A model generated the notes under the pieces. It was not told the origin of the DNA and ran no database searches. It saw only the letters and a list, made by a program, of their open reading frames with translations. DNA of 64,000 bases from CAUZIZ01 sp965218775. Its GTDB lineage: Bacteria; Acidobacteriota; UBA6911; RPQK01; JAJDTT01. The stretch is taken from positions 1,364,001 through 1,428,000 of the forward strand of contig CBDCLS010000006.1 of the NCBI GenBank assembly GCA_965218775.1, written 5' to 3'. Within the stretch, counting starts at the first letter, position 1, and each line of letters opens with the position of its first letter. This document shows positions 9,167 to 17,260 of this stretch, one piece after another. Both the position numbers and the translations under genes were made by a program.

Positions 9167-9649
9167 TTATTCTTCCCCCACCTGTCGAAGAAACTCGTTA
9201 TAGAGGGGCTTACTCAGGAATGTGCCAGTAGAAATCAGCCCGTCAAGAATGGGTCTGGCTTCCCGGATTGCCTTCCTCACCTTCGCTTCCTTAATCACTC
9301 TGAGACTGCCAAAGTGCTGAATGCCAAGACGGTCGGCTTCCCTTCTGGCTTCGCGTTCATCGACCAGCAGAGCACCTCCGACCTCAACCGAAAGTGCAAT
9401 GGCCTCCCGCTCCCCAATGTGCAACTTCTGGGAGAGCTCAACGACCAGTGAGCGGTCTGACAGCGTCTGACAGACAATCCAGGCCGCACCCGCGATCGCC
9501 GTCGCACCCGGACGGCCTGCTCCTCTCACTACGACTTCTTCATGCACGCCCTCGGGGATGACCAACTCAACAACGACCGACTGCAAAACGGCCAGTTGAC
9601 CGGCTCTTGCGAACGAGAGGATGGGCCCTGAATCTGCGACGATCAGCAT
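9167..9649 (-). CDS. PIN-like nuclease (DUF3368 type), probable toxin
   Basis: A 160-aa PIN-fold protein. Acidic residues in the expected places are D6 (VADSGP), E80 (GEREAIALS) and D97 (LVDEREAR), fitting a metal-dependent ribonuclease site. DUF3368 proteins are usually encoded directly after a UPF0175 antitoxin. That arrangement is present here: the UPF0175-like gene ends 13 nt upstream on the same strand. The likely role is the toxin of a type II toxin-antitoxin module cutting RNA in the cytoplasm. The gene is intact and of normal length. The target is unknown. Confidence 0.85.
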   Translation of the reverse strand: MLIVADSGPILSFARAGQLAVLQSVVVELVIPEGVHEEVVVRGAGRPGATAIAGAAWIVCQTLSDRSLVVELSQKLHIGEREAIALSVEVGGALLVDEREARREADRLGIQHFGSLRVIKEAKVRKAIREARPILDGLISTGTFLSKPLYNEFLRQVGEE

Positions 9650-9662
9650 TACCGGGCCCCAG

Positions 9663-9929
9663 CTACCCGGTAGGAAAAGGGCTGTCGAGTTCTGAGCGTA
9701 GCTCAGGCGAGGAAAGATCCACGGCTGAGACCTGGTGTTTGGCCATAAGAGGGAACAGGTCTTCTCGGGCTATTTCGAGAATGTCAGCTGCTTTGCCCTG
9801 GGATATGCGGTGCTCTCGGAGAAACTCCATCACGAGGGCCTCTTTGGCTTTGCTGGCAACATCTTCGTCTCGAAGCTGATCTGCCAACTCATCGGGCAGG
9901 TCCAGTTCCAGACTGACTCGCTTGGACAT
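9663..9929 (-). CDS. UPF0175-family antitoxin
   Basis: An 88-aa protein with an N-terminal beta strand/helix (VSLELDLPDELADQL) and a helix-turn-helix-like segment (FLREHRISQGKAADILEIA), as in UPF0175 proteins. The motif KAADILEIAREDLFPLMAKH is characteristic. Located 13 nt upstream of the PIN-like gene, it is probably the cognate antitoxin and an autoregulator. An AAGGGGG sequence precedes the start. It is the only apparently intact toxin-antitoxin pair in the window. Confidence 0.83.
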   Translation of the reverse strand: MSKRVSLELDLPDELADQLRDEDVASKAKEALVMEFLREHRISQGKAADILEIAREDLFPLMAKHQVSAVDLSSPELRSELDSPFPTG

Positions 9930-10178
9930 GAGTCCCCCTTTCAGGTCAAGGAGATTAACACAGTTGAAGAATTAGTATGTTCAATGTCTGTCAAATCCAG
10001 ACGGTAGCAAGCGCCTGGTTCTGGCGGCAGACGTCCCACTTAAAGCGGCTTAACACATCGTCGCTCAAGTTGCGGAAGCCGGAGGTGCTTCTTCAGGCAA
10101 GTGTTGTTAACTGTGTCCAGTAGCCCCCATCTCTTGTGCCAGCTGGATCTTCTCCAGCTTTTCTGCCATCAAACATGT

Positions 10179-10430
10179 ATGAAGCGGAGCCGAAGACGAT
10201 CTCGCTGCTGTCCCAACCCCGACTGCTGCTTTAATGCACAGCTCGACAAAGGCAACATCATCCGGCATTCCTTCTGCGTCACCACACAGGGCAGACGGCG
10301 GCGGTACCGAGGGTGGTGTGTGTGGACCGTAGACTCCTTCTCGGAAGGCGCGCAGATCTGGAGGAGGCTCTGTTTTATTCCGAGGATTCCAGCACCTTGA
10401 ACACCGCCTGCATTGAACGCCACAATCTGA
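10179..10430 (+). pseudogene. Internally deleted IS1-like transposase remnant
   Basis: The N-terminal zinc ribbon (CCPNPDCCFNAQ, then GNIIRHSFCVTTQGRRRRYRG) is joined after about 10310, in a different frame, to the C-terminal motif VCVDRRLLLGRRADLEEALF followed by SEDSSTLNTACIERHNL. In the intact family these segments are separated by the catalytic core, so most of the gene is deleted. The similarity then passes directly into an unrelated IS91-type tail, making a chimera. It is not functional. Confidence 0.65.
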
Positions 10431-10889
10431 GTCCCGCCCTGGAGCGTCTGGCCGCCTACATCCTCCGCCCCAGTTTCGCCGCCAGCCGATTGCACTATGA
10501 TCCCGAGCAGGGTCAGATCGACTACCGCACCCCCAAAGGCGTCCGCCGCACCCTGGATGCCCTGTTACTGGATCGCCTTGGTCACCTCCCATATCCCAGG
10601 GCCGCGAGAACAGATGACCCGCTATTATGGCCGTTACTCCAACGCCTCGCGTGGGAAGCGGCGCCAGGTCTCGAGCCTCGGCACCGGCAACGGCCTCTCC
10701 CCGGCGACGGACTCGGAGGAGCACTCAGCCGCCGAGCACTTCGCCCAGCAACGCCGGCACAGGCGGGCACGGTTGCTTCGCAAGGTCTATGAGATTGACC
10801 CTTTGACGTGTCCCGAATGCGGCCACAGCATCGAAATCATCGCGGTGATCGAGGGCCATCAAAATCCTCGATTCCGCCCTCCAAACTGA
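10431..10889 (+). pseudogene. IS91-family transposase C-terminal fragment, frameshifted
   Basis: The frame reading ALERLAAYILRPSFAASRLH, with YRTPKGVRRTLDAL further on, changes near 10560 to the frame reading LVTSHIPGPREQMTRYYGRY. It ends with the zinc-binding tail IDPLTCPECGHSIEIIAVIE. This order matches the C-terminal half of IS91-type (Y2-type HUH) transposases. The N-terminal catalytic part is missing. A separate N-terminal IS91-like scrap lies at 22150-22341 on the other strand. Confidence 0.68.
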
Positions 10890-11018
10890 CACAAAAACTG
10901 ACACAGCCTGGAAATGGTTCTCCTTCTGGAGGGTGTGAAACCGGCGGGTCGGAGAACTCTCGGCCGGTCGGCGGCGGCGCTGGCCAGGTACTTCCCGTGG
11001 GGGGACCCGGAGCGGGGC

Positions 11019-11375
11019 CTATATGTCTGCGGGAGTCGGGGCACCTGGGGCCTCTTTGGAGGGACGGGGCTTGGTCTCCTGGTCTGGAGGGGTGTCAGGA
11101 TCCGGAGCTGGAGTTGCCTCTTGCTCTTTTGTCTGGAGCGTGCGTTCCACCTCTCGGGTTACCCTGGCTCGGGGCTTTCTTGACTGCGTACTTTTCCCAG
11201 GCGGAGCGGCAACGGAGCCCGAGCGGCCGTCTCGGCCAGCCGTTGCGATTCCCTGGATGTGGACCTCCACCGAATCCTCGCTCAAAGGACTCCAGAAGGT
11301 GCGACGGAGGGTATAGAACACGATGACCGCGCCGATCAACACCAGCAGGACATTGAGTCGATTGGCATACTTCAA
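11019..11375 (-). CDS. Small single-pass membrane protein, Pro-rich tail
   Basis: A 118-aa protein with one N-terminal membrane segment (LNVLLVLIGAVIVFYTL) and a long hydrophilic tail rich in Pro, Lys and Glu. No known domain is recognised. It follows the caspase-like fusion gene by 24 nt on the same strand and is probably in its operon. The tail composition suggests an extended periplasmic linker. The ribosome-binding site is weak. Its reality is supported mainly by context and by the sensible membrane segment. Confidence 0.55.
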   Translation of the reverse strand: MKYANRLNVLLVLIGAVIVFYTLRRTFWSPLSEDSVEVHIQGIATAGRDGRSGSVAAPPGKSTQSRKPRARVTREVERTLQTKEQEATPAPDPDTPPDQETKPRPSKEAPGAPTPADI

Positions 11376-11399
11376 GGGTCGCTTGCCTCGAATGAATTC

Positions 11400-13739
11400 C
11401 TATCCCGGGCCGGCCCAGGACCAGCCCTCGACACCCAGCCCCCTGTTGGGCCGATAACCTTTGGAGACGCTCTGGATCTTGCCCTGGGCATCCACCAGCA
11501 CGAAACTGGGGGTCGCACTGACTCCATAGGCGACAAAGGAGTGACGAAATTCGTCCGTCGCCACCAGATCGGGAAAGGAATCCTTGTAGTTCTGGAAGAA
11601 CGCCTCAAGCTTTTCGGGCAGCTCATCCGTAATAGCGATCACGGGGATGCCTCGTTCGCGCTCGAAGGCCGCCAGCTCGGGCAGCGCAGCCTTGCAGGGA
11701 CCGCACCAAGTTGCCCAGAAGAACAGCAGGTAGGGCCCCTCCATCTCGGCGGGAGCGCTGCCCCGGAAGGACTGAAGCTTATCCAGAATCGGGGCCGCAC
11801 TGCCGACGTTGGGTGGACCCGGTAGCTTCGGCCACTTGCGGGGATAGGGCTTGGGTGTGAATCTCACGCTGATCCGCTCCTCGCCCCGCTGGAGTTGGAG
11901 ATGCTGTGGCTCTCCGATGGTTGCGGTCATGGTCCATTCCCGAATACGCTCAGGCTCGGTGAAAGGCTCACCGGGCGTACCCAGGATGATGTCGCCCACC
12001 TCCAGGCCTGTCTTCAGAGCAGGGGAGTCCGGGTAGACCGCTATCACCGAGACCGCTCCGGGCTCGAGCTGAAACTTCTCCCGTCGAGCTGGACTCACGG
12101 GTCGAAATCGGATGCCCATCCAGCCCGGAAGTGCCTGCTCGGCCAGCCTCAGCTCTTCATGGTAGGGCGGGAAGGGCTCCGGGCTGAGCAAGGGAGCAGG
12201 GGACTCCCCGGATCGGCGGAGCGCAAGAGCCTCCCCATTGACCACTCCATTGTAGGCTTTGCGCTCAGCAGCGGTTCCGTGTCGAGCCAGATACACCCGT
12301 CCGGCGATGCTGATGAGCACGAAACGCATCCTGAGGATGACACCCTCTCGGACCTCCATACGGTAGCTCGCCTTTCGGGTCGCCTCGGCCTTTTCCCGTA
12401 ACAACTCCAAGCGGGCCCTCGTCTCCTGGTCTTCCCGGGTGTGATGCACGAGATCCCGTAGCAGTTCCCTGGCCAGCTCATGCCGACGAGTCGCGTTCAC
12501 CCCCTTGAGCGCCTTCTCACTGACTTTGTCACTCCAGTGTGGGTTGGCAGCGAAGAATCGCTTCAGATTCTCACGATTGAGAGATTTCTGGGCCGCCTCC
12601 CATGCCTTCTTGTAGGAGGCGAATTGCTCGCTGACCTGGGAGAGCAGGTCTGCCTGCTTGCCCAGCTCCGAGAGGAAACGGGGACTGAAGTATCCGAAGA
12701 CATCGCCCATCTGGTCCAGGAGCCGGATCTCTGGTTCCCAGATTCCCCGGTCACGCCAGGCTTCGTAGAGCAGCTGATCCACCAGTGGATCGAGTTCCTT
12801 ATCGAGCCTGCCTGCTTCAGCCCTCAAGACTGTCTCCAGATAGAGATCCGAAGTCTTGAGCGGGACATCCGGCGTGCGGTCGGTTGCCAGCACCATCTTG
12901 TGCGCCTGGGCAAAGCTCGAGGCCCGGCGCAGCGCCTCGATGAAACGAAAGGAATGGCCCACATTGTCCTTGTCCCGGTTCTCCGGGTAGCAGCCGTAGG
13001 CACGGCGTTCCGCAGTCGAGGAGAAGAATCCGCTGATGTTGCCGCGAGGCAGATCGTTGCCCTCGACTGCGTACATCAGGTTGGCGAAGGCGCCAGAGTA
13101 ACACTGGGACATCAGGGTCAGGACGCCCACCCTTTCATCCAGCGTTGCGATCAACTCTCTCAGCTCGCCTACCGCCAGCTTCTCGTCCTTGCCCCAGAGG
13201 GTGATGCGGTTGTTCCTCGCGTCCTCCTTGTTCCGGGTCCCGTGGTCGGTAACGTAGAGCAGCAGGGTGTCACCGGGGCGCAGGCGCTTGGACGCTGTCT
13301 CGAACCAACCGCGGAGGCTGGCTCGAGTCGCCGGCTGGAGGTCGACTCCCGCGATCTCGGAGCTCTGGTAGTTGACCCGGGTCTGCAGCCTCCTTTCCAG
13401 GCTCGTCCCGGACAACAGCCAGAAGTCCTGTTCCGATTGGACTTCCCGGACCGCCAGATCAGCACCCGGGTCGGAACCGTCGGCGCTCAAGATGGTGATG
13501 CTGCCTGGCGCAACTCCCGAATCGAGCAGCAGTCGGTACAACTGTTTCACATGGAGCAGGTGTGACTGGTAGTTGATGCGGCGGCTGCCGCCGCCGTTGA
13601 TAAGGAGAGCGTGGGTCGGGGAGCTCGAGTGTCCCCCTGACTCCAGAGCGTGGACCACTCCGCCAACCAGCGAGAAGCACAGCATGGCTATGAACCCCGG
13701 GAAGGATGGGAAGTGATTGAGTCCGCCTGGAAGCCTCAT
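11400..13739 (-). CDS. Secreted caspase/legumain-like peptidase fused to PDZ and thioredoxin domains
   Basis: A 779-aa protein from the ATG at 13739, chosen because it begins a signal peptide (LPGGLNHFPSFPGFIAMLCF...); a longer frame to 13928 lacks one. Residues ~40-240 resemble a C13/C14 cysteine peptidase: a HALLINGGG strand, catalytic His166 in YVTDHGT and Cys213 in LMSQCYSGAF. A helical region follows. Residues ~545-640 form a PDZ domain (VIAVYPDSPALKTGLEVGDI). Residues ~650-779 form a TlpA/thioredoxin-like domain with the redox pair Cys679/Cys682 (WCGPC) and a cis-Pro in SATPSF. It probably acts outside the cytoplasmic membrane. The upstream neighbour is a DsbA-like protein on the same strand, which suggests a joint role in envelope redox or protein quality control; that is inference. 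Confidence 0.85.
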   Translation of the reverse strand: MRLPGGLNHFPSFPGFIAMLCFSLVGGVVHALESGGHSSSPTHALLINGGGSRRINYQSHLLHVKQLYRLLLDSGVAPGSITILSADGSDPGADLAVREVQSEQDFWLLSGTSLERRLQTRVNYQSSEIAGVDLQPATRASLRGWFETASKRLRPGDTLLLYVTDHGTRNKEDARNNRITLWGKDEKLAVGELRELIATLDERVGVLTLMSQCYSGAFANLMYAVEGNDLPRGNISGFFSSTAERRAYGCYPENRDKDNVGHSFRFIEALRRASSFAQAHKMVLATDRTPDVPLKTSDLYLETVLRAEAGRLDKELDPLVDQLLYEAWRDRGIWEPEIRLLDQMGDVFGYFSPRFLSELGKQADLLSQVSEQFASYKKAWEAAQKSLNRENLKRFFAANPHWSDKVSEKALKGVNATRRHELARELLRDLVHHTREDQETRARLELLREKAEATRKASYRMEVREGVILRMRFVLISIAGRVYLARHGTAAERKAYNGVVNGEALALRRSGESPAPLLSPEPFPPYHEELRLAEQALPGWMGIRFRPVSPARREKFQLEPGAVSVIAVYPDSPALKTGLEVGDIILGTPGEPFTEPERIREWTMTATIGEPQHLQLQRGEERISVRFTPKPYPRKWPKLPGPPNVGSAAPILDKLQSFRGSAPAEMEGPYLLFFWATWCGPCKAALPELAAFERERGIPVIAITDELPEKLEAFFQNYKDSFPDLVATDEFRHSFVAYGVSATPSFVLVDAQGKIQSVSKGYRPNRGLGVEGWSWAGPG

Positions 13740-14008
13740 CTTAACAGCGTACCACGCCGTTCTCCGGCAAACCAATGCGGCGGGGGAGGCGGGGAGGCGG
13801 GGCGTTCCAGATTGGTCGATGGCTGAACCAGCAGTGTACCGGATCAAGAATCGGAAGGGTTGGAAGAGGCTCAAACCTCTTCGTGACGTCCAGCTCTCAC
13901 ACCAGCCGGACCAATGGATCGAAATCAACCTCTCGAAAAACAGGGCGTCTGTCGAAGACCACGCTCGACGAACCGACCTGTGGTTCCGCCGGACCAGACG
14001 CCAAAGAG

Positions 14009-14857
14009 CTACTTGCCGGTCGCTTTCAAGGCACCTTCGATCTCGGTCTTGAAGGCATCGAACGACTTGGCCCCCCGAATGAAACTGATGCCCTTCACCT
14101 TGCCGGGATTATTCGGATCGGTACTGGCCAGGACGAAGCTCGGCGTTCCCGTGGCACCCGCCTTCCGGGCCTCGGCCATGTCCTTCCGGACCGCCTTGGC
14201 GTGCTTCTCCGAGTCCAGGCAGGACTGGAAAGCCGCTGCATCGAGACCCAGGGCTTCTGCGTGGGCAGACCAGGGTTCGAGGGAGCGTTGATTCAAGAAG
14301 ATCCGGTCGTGCATCTCCCAGAACTTGCCTTGATCCTGGGCGCAGTGTGAGGCCTGGGCCGCCTTGAAGGCTAGCTTGTGGATGTTCTCGAGGGGCATGT
14401 CCAGCATCGAGTATCGGAGCTTGCCGGTCTTGATGTACTCTTCTTCAATCTTGGGGTGTGTATTCTTCACGTGCCGGGAACAGAAGGGGCACTGATAGTC
14501 GGTGAACTCGATCAAGGTGAGCTTGGCTGACTTGTCCCCCTTGATGGGGTTCGTGCCCAGATCAAAAACCTTGTCCTTGACGTTCGGTCCGGCCGCTGCC
14601 CGAGGCGCCGCAGCCGGTCTCTCCTTCACCAGCTTTTTGATCTCCTCCAGCTCCCTCTTCATGTCCTCCTGGCCCTTTTTCAAGGCCTCGACCTCCCGCA
14701 TCAGCCGGATTTCCCTCTGGATCTGCTCCTGGCCCTGTTTGAGGGTTTCAATCTCATCGCGCAGGCTGGAGTCCTCCTGCTGAGCCAGCACGGCTGTAGA
14801 CATCAGAATGCAGAATGCCAACCCGTAAAAGATCGCCTTCTGGTAGGTTCGGTTCAT
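14009..14857 (-). CDS. DsbA-like thiol oxidoreductase with N-terminal coiled coil
   Basis: A 282-aa exported protein. The ATG at 14857 begins a signal peptide (MNRTYQKAIFYGLAFCILMS); a start 12 codons upstream is less likely. Residues ~29-80 are a coiled coil with repeated KQGQEQIQREI and KKGQEDMKREL units. The thioredoxin-fold DsbA domain has the redox pair C123/C126 in EFTDYQCPFC and a cis-Pro loop in TGTPSF. It would handle disulfide exchange in the periplasm. It is upstream of the peptidase-PDZ-thioredoxin gene with a 269-bp gap that shows nothing clear. The gene is intact. Confidence 0.9.
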   Translation of the reverse strand: MNRTYQKAIFYGLAFCILMSTAVLAQQEDSSLRDEIETLKQGQEQIQREIRLMREVEALKKGQEDMKRELEEIKKLVKERPAAAPRAAAGPNVKDKVFDLGTNPIKGDKSAKLTLIEFTDYQCPFCSRHVKNTHPKIEEEYIKTGKLRYSMLDMPLENIHKLAFKAAQASHCAQDQGKFWEMHDRIFLNQRSLEPWSAHAEALGLDAAAFQSCLDSEKHAKAVRKDMAEARKAGATGTPSFVLASTDPNNPGKVKGISFIRGAKSFDAFKTEIEGALKATGK

Positions 14858-15069
14858 GTGTATTCCCTTCATCTTCCCATTCATCCCATTCATCGGTTTC
14901 GTTCCCTTTTCCCGTCAGGGCAATAAAAAAGGTACCGCCAAGTGGGCCACGCCGTCAAGCTAAGCGGCCTTGGAGGGTGCACAACACGGGAGTGACTGCC
15001 TTCAGCGTAGGATGTGTTTCAATGTGTTTCAAAGAATTAGTAATTGCACTGCCATTTCAGGTTGCGAAA

Positions 15070-15180
15070 GAAACTTTGGATCGGGCGTAGCGGTGGGCTC
15101 CAGGCCGCCGTCCGAGCCAAAGACTCGGAAGAATAAGACTTCGGCCTGGAGGACAAAGCTACATTCGCCAATGAAGTTTC
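15070..15180 (+). repeat. 111-bp palindromic repeat (MITE-like), copy 2
   Basis: Same ends (GAAACTT...AAGTTTC), length and internal hairpin as the copies at 49-159 and 49711-49821, with a few substitutions. It lies between the DsbA-like gene and a poorly understood stretch. Confidence 0.8.
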
Positions 15181-15579
15181 AGGTTGGATGATCCAGCGAA
15201 GCTGACTGTCGGTTACTCCGGGGTGCACCACAAAGAGTTTGTCCGAGGGGCTCCCGGCTGGTTTCACGACCTTCAAGCCGGCACCCGGAGAGAACTGGAA
15301 AGCTGCAGGCCGGAACAGCTGTTCCACTTGCCTCCGGACTTTCTGGATAAGGTCGAGGATCTCTGGGAAAGACATGGAACTGGGTGGCTTCGGTCGGGGT
15401 CGTGGGCCGAGGACACTCGGCTGGGAGACGAGTACCACCTTTCGGCCCTGGCTGGCAATCTGGAAGGGCAACTGGAAGGGCAAACAGTATTTGTTTGCAA
15501 TCAACCTTCTCAGGAAGTATTGTGTCCGTAACTGGGGAAGTCCTCTACGGAGGAACATTAGTGGGAACGGGGGAAAACG
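15181..15579. other. Stretch with no confident gene
   Basis: Frames on both strands are open here, and codon patterns do not decide between them. The minus strand could encode a ~65-aa fragment starting MSFPEILDLIQKVRRQ. The plus strand could encode a ~115-aa segment ending in QTVFVCNQ. Neither shows a recognised domain or ribosome-binding site. It may be a gene remnant. Confidence 0.3.
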
Positions 15580-16305
15580 ATGAATTCGGGCTGTAGCAAC
15601 TTGACCAAAACGACTATGTGTAGCTCTTTTGGCTTCGTTCAAAGCAATCCATTTCGATATGGGCTGATGATGCTGGTGATTGGAGCCTTTTTCGCCGGCG
15701 CCACGCCAGCGATGGCCACCCACTCCGGAAGTGATGGGCAACAATGCATCACACAAAAAATCGGAGGCAACCCTTCCTGCACTGCTAATGACGTCAGAGT
15801 TGGCACCCTCGACGTAGTCCCGGGTGGCCCCGTGATCTGCGACGTCGGCGAGATGGTCACCCTGGACGTTATAGCCACGATCGAGTCCGGCCCTCAAAGG
15901 TTCGATATCGGGGTTTGGCTCAACGAGAGTGGCGGATCCGCCAAGGATGATGCTGACGGCACCTGCTTCCGGGACTATCTCCATAATCTCGGCACCCCGA
16001 CTGTCTGCGACCAGCAGGGCGGACCCTATTGGGATGAACCGAGCGAGCTGGACAACGACGTCTGCGGAGATGTTTACGCGGATAATACAAATCCGTGCGG
16101 AAATAAGGTAACGGGCCCATGTAGTGACGGATCCGGCGGGACCTGCCTCTTCACTACCTTTGAGTTCACCTTCGACTACGTGTGCGCGGACAGCGCAGGC
16201 ACCTGCGACAACGGTGATTTCTGCAGTCCTGACGATCCCTGTCAGACAGGGCCCTGTACAGGCGACGGGCGTGCGGACGTAGGAACCTGCTCCAGCTGGG
16301 TGTAA
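15580..16305 (+). pseudogene. Secreted cysteine-rich protein, 3' end cut by the four-gene transposon
   Basis: A 241-aa frame with a GGGGGA ribosome-binding site, an N-terminal signal peptide (GLMMLVIGAFFAGATPAMA) and a Cys-rich extracellular part with at least 14 cysteines (for example SCTANDVRVGTL, CDVGEMVTLDV, RFDIGVWLN). It resembles secreted beta-sandwich proteins in which such Cys-rich segments repeat, but no function is known. The final codon pair and stop lie in the transposon end (TGTAACGCG from 16301), so the natural C-terminus is lost. No continuation is evident at the other transposon end. The opposite-strand 445-aa frame is a shadow. Confidence 0.72.
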
Positions 16306-16578
16306 CGCGTCACAATTTTCCCTCCCATAGGACGGCTTTTCTCTCAGATTCAATCCGGGCCGACAAGAAGGCATTGTGAGGAATCCGAAGAAGGGACCTT
16401 GACAGAGGTCCTTCTGTGTTGGACGGATCCAAGGGGGGAGGAGTGCGTTTAGAGTATCCTACCGCTGAGAGGGAAAGGGGCAAGGGAGCAGAGAGCTCCC
16501 GGCGTTGAAGTTAAGCACCGCCGGGAAGCTCTCGGCAAGACCCTCTAGATGTCTGTCTGTACAACCGAGGAGGTCTCG

Positions 16579-17217
16579 ATGCAAATCCTACACCCGTTTG
16601 CGGGTTCGGTCCAAGCGTACGCACAAGAACTGGCGGAGCCGGATCGCTATCGCCCGGGTGGCTGTCCCCTGTGCGGGGCGAAAGAAGCGCTGATCGGGCA
16701 CGGATTTTACGGCCGCACCCTGGTGGCGGAGGACTTCGACGGCTGGATTCGGGTGCGCCGTTACCTGTGCCGGCTCTGTCGGCGAACCGTCTCGCTACTG
16801 CCGGAGTTTGTCTTACCCTATGTGCGTTTTGCGATCAGCGTCATCGGCCGGTATCTGGAGGCGCGGTTGCTGGAGTCTCGGACCCTAGGGCAAGCGGCTC
16901 AGCAAGCGGGCCAGGAGCAGATGCCCTACCAGCGAGGCCAGGGCTGGGTGACGCGCTTTCGCCGTCAAGCCCGATGGCTCTCGGCCAGCCTGGTGGCCCT
17001 GACGCGAGCCGTCGCCGCGCCGGGGGTCGTTTCCCGGGCACTGCGGATGCTCCAGATCGCGGGCTGGATCCGCTCCCACCGCTTTCTGTTTTCTCAGCTG
17101 CGGGTGCACCTGCTGGGCTGGCCTCGTTCTCTGGCTCCGGACGGGCGATCTCGCCGACTGGCTTCGGGCAACTCGCTGGCGGGGACCCACCCACACAACA
17201 CTTGCGTGGAGGGATAG
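16579..17217 (+). CDS. Zinc-ribbon DNA-binding protein of the transposon (DUF6431-like)
   Basis: A 212-aa protein; the ATG at 16579 has a GAGGAGGT ribosome-binding site, better than the upstream ATG at 16549. The zinc ribbon has four cysteines in two pairs (GCPLCGAKE, YLCRLCRRT). A helical part with LGQAAQQAGQ then a basic segment WVTRFRRQARW suggests helix-turn-helix DNA binding. It resembles DUF6431 proteins encoded beside transposase/ExeA genes. It is the first gene of the element and may recognise transposon ends or target, a role comparable to TniQ; that is inference. Confidence 0.65.
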   Translation: MQILHPFAGSVQAYAQELAEPDRYRPGGCPLCGAKEALIGHGFYGRTLVAEDFDGWIRVRRYLCRLCRRTVSLLPEFVLPYVRFAISVIGRYLEARLLESRTLGQAAQQAGQEQMPYQRGQGWVTRFRRQARWLSASLVALTRAVAAPGVVSRALRMLQIAGWIRSHRFLFSQLRVHLLGWPRSLAPDGRSRRLASGNSLAGTHPHNTCVEG

Positions 17218-17260
17218 GGCCGGGCCGGCGTAGCCTTCTTCCCCAGGAGGAAAAAAGGCT

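Noticed and set aside
12480..13565. 361-aa open frame on the plus strand
   Set aside because: Antisense to the peptidase-PDZ-thioredoxin gene, whose motifs are clear. No recognisable domain.
15037..16374. 445-aa open frame on the minus strand
   Set aside because: It lies opposite the secreted Cys-rich gene, which has a signal peptide and ribosome-binding site, and it runs across a repeat and a transposon end. No domain is visible. Treated as a shadow.
16489..16534. 5S rRNA-like GAAGTTAAGC inside a GC-rich hairpin near the transposon left end
   Set aside because: Only ten bases match the 5S consensus, and the surrounding helices are not those of 5S rRNA. It may simply be a leader hairpin of the zinc-ribbon gene.
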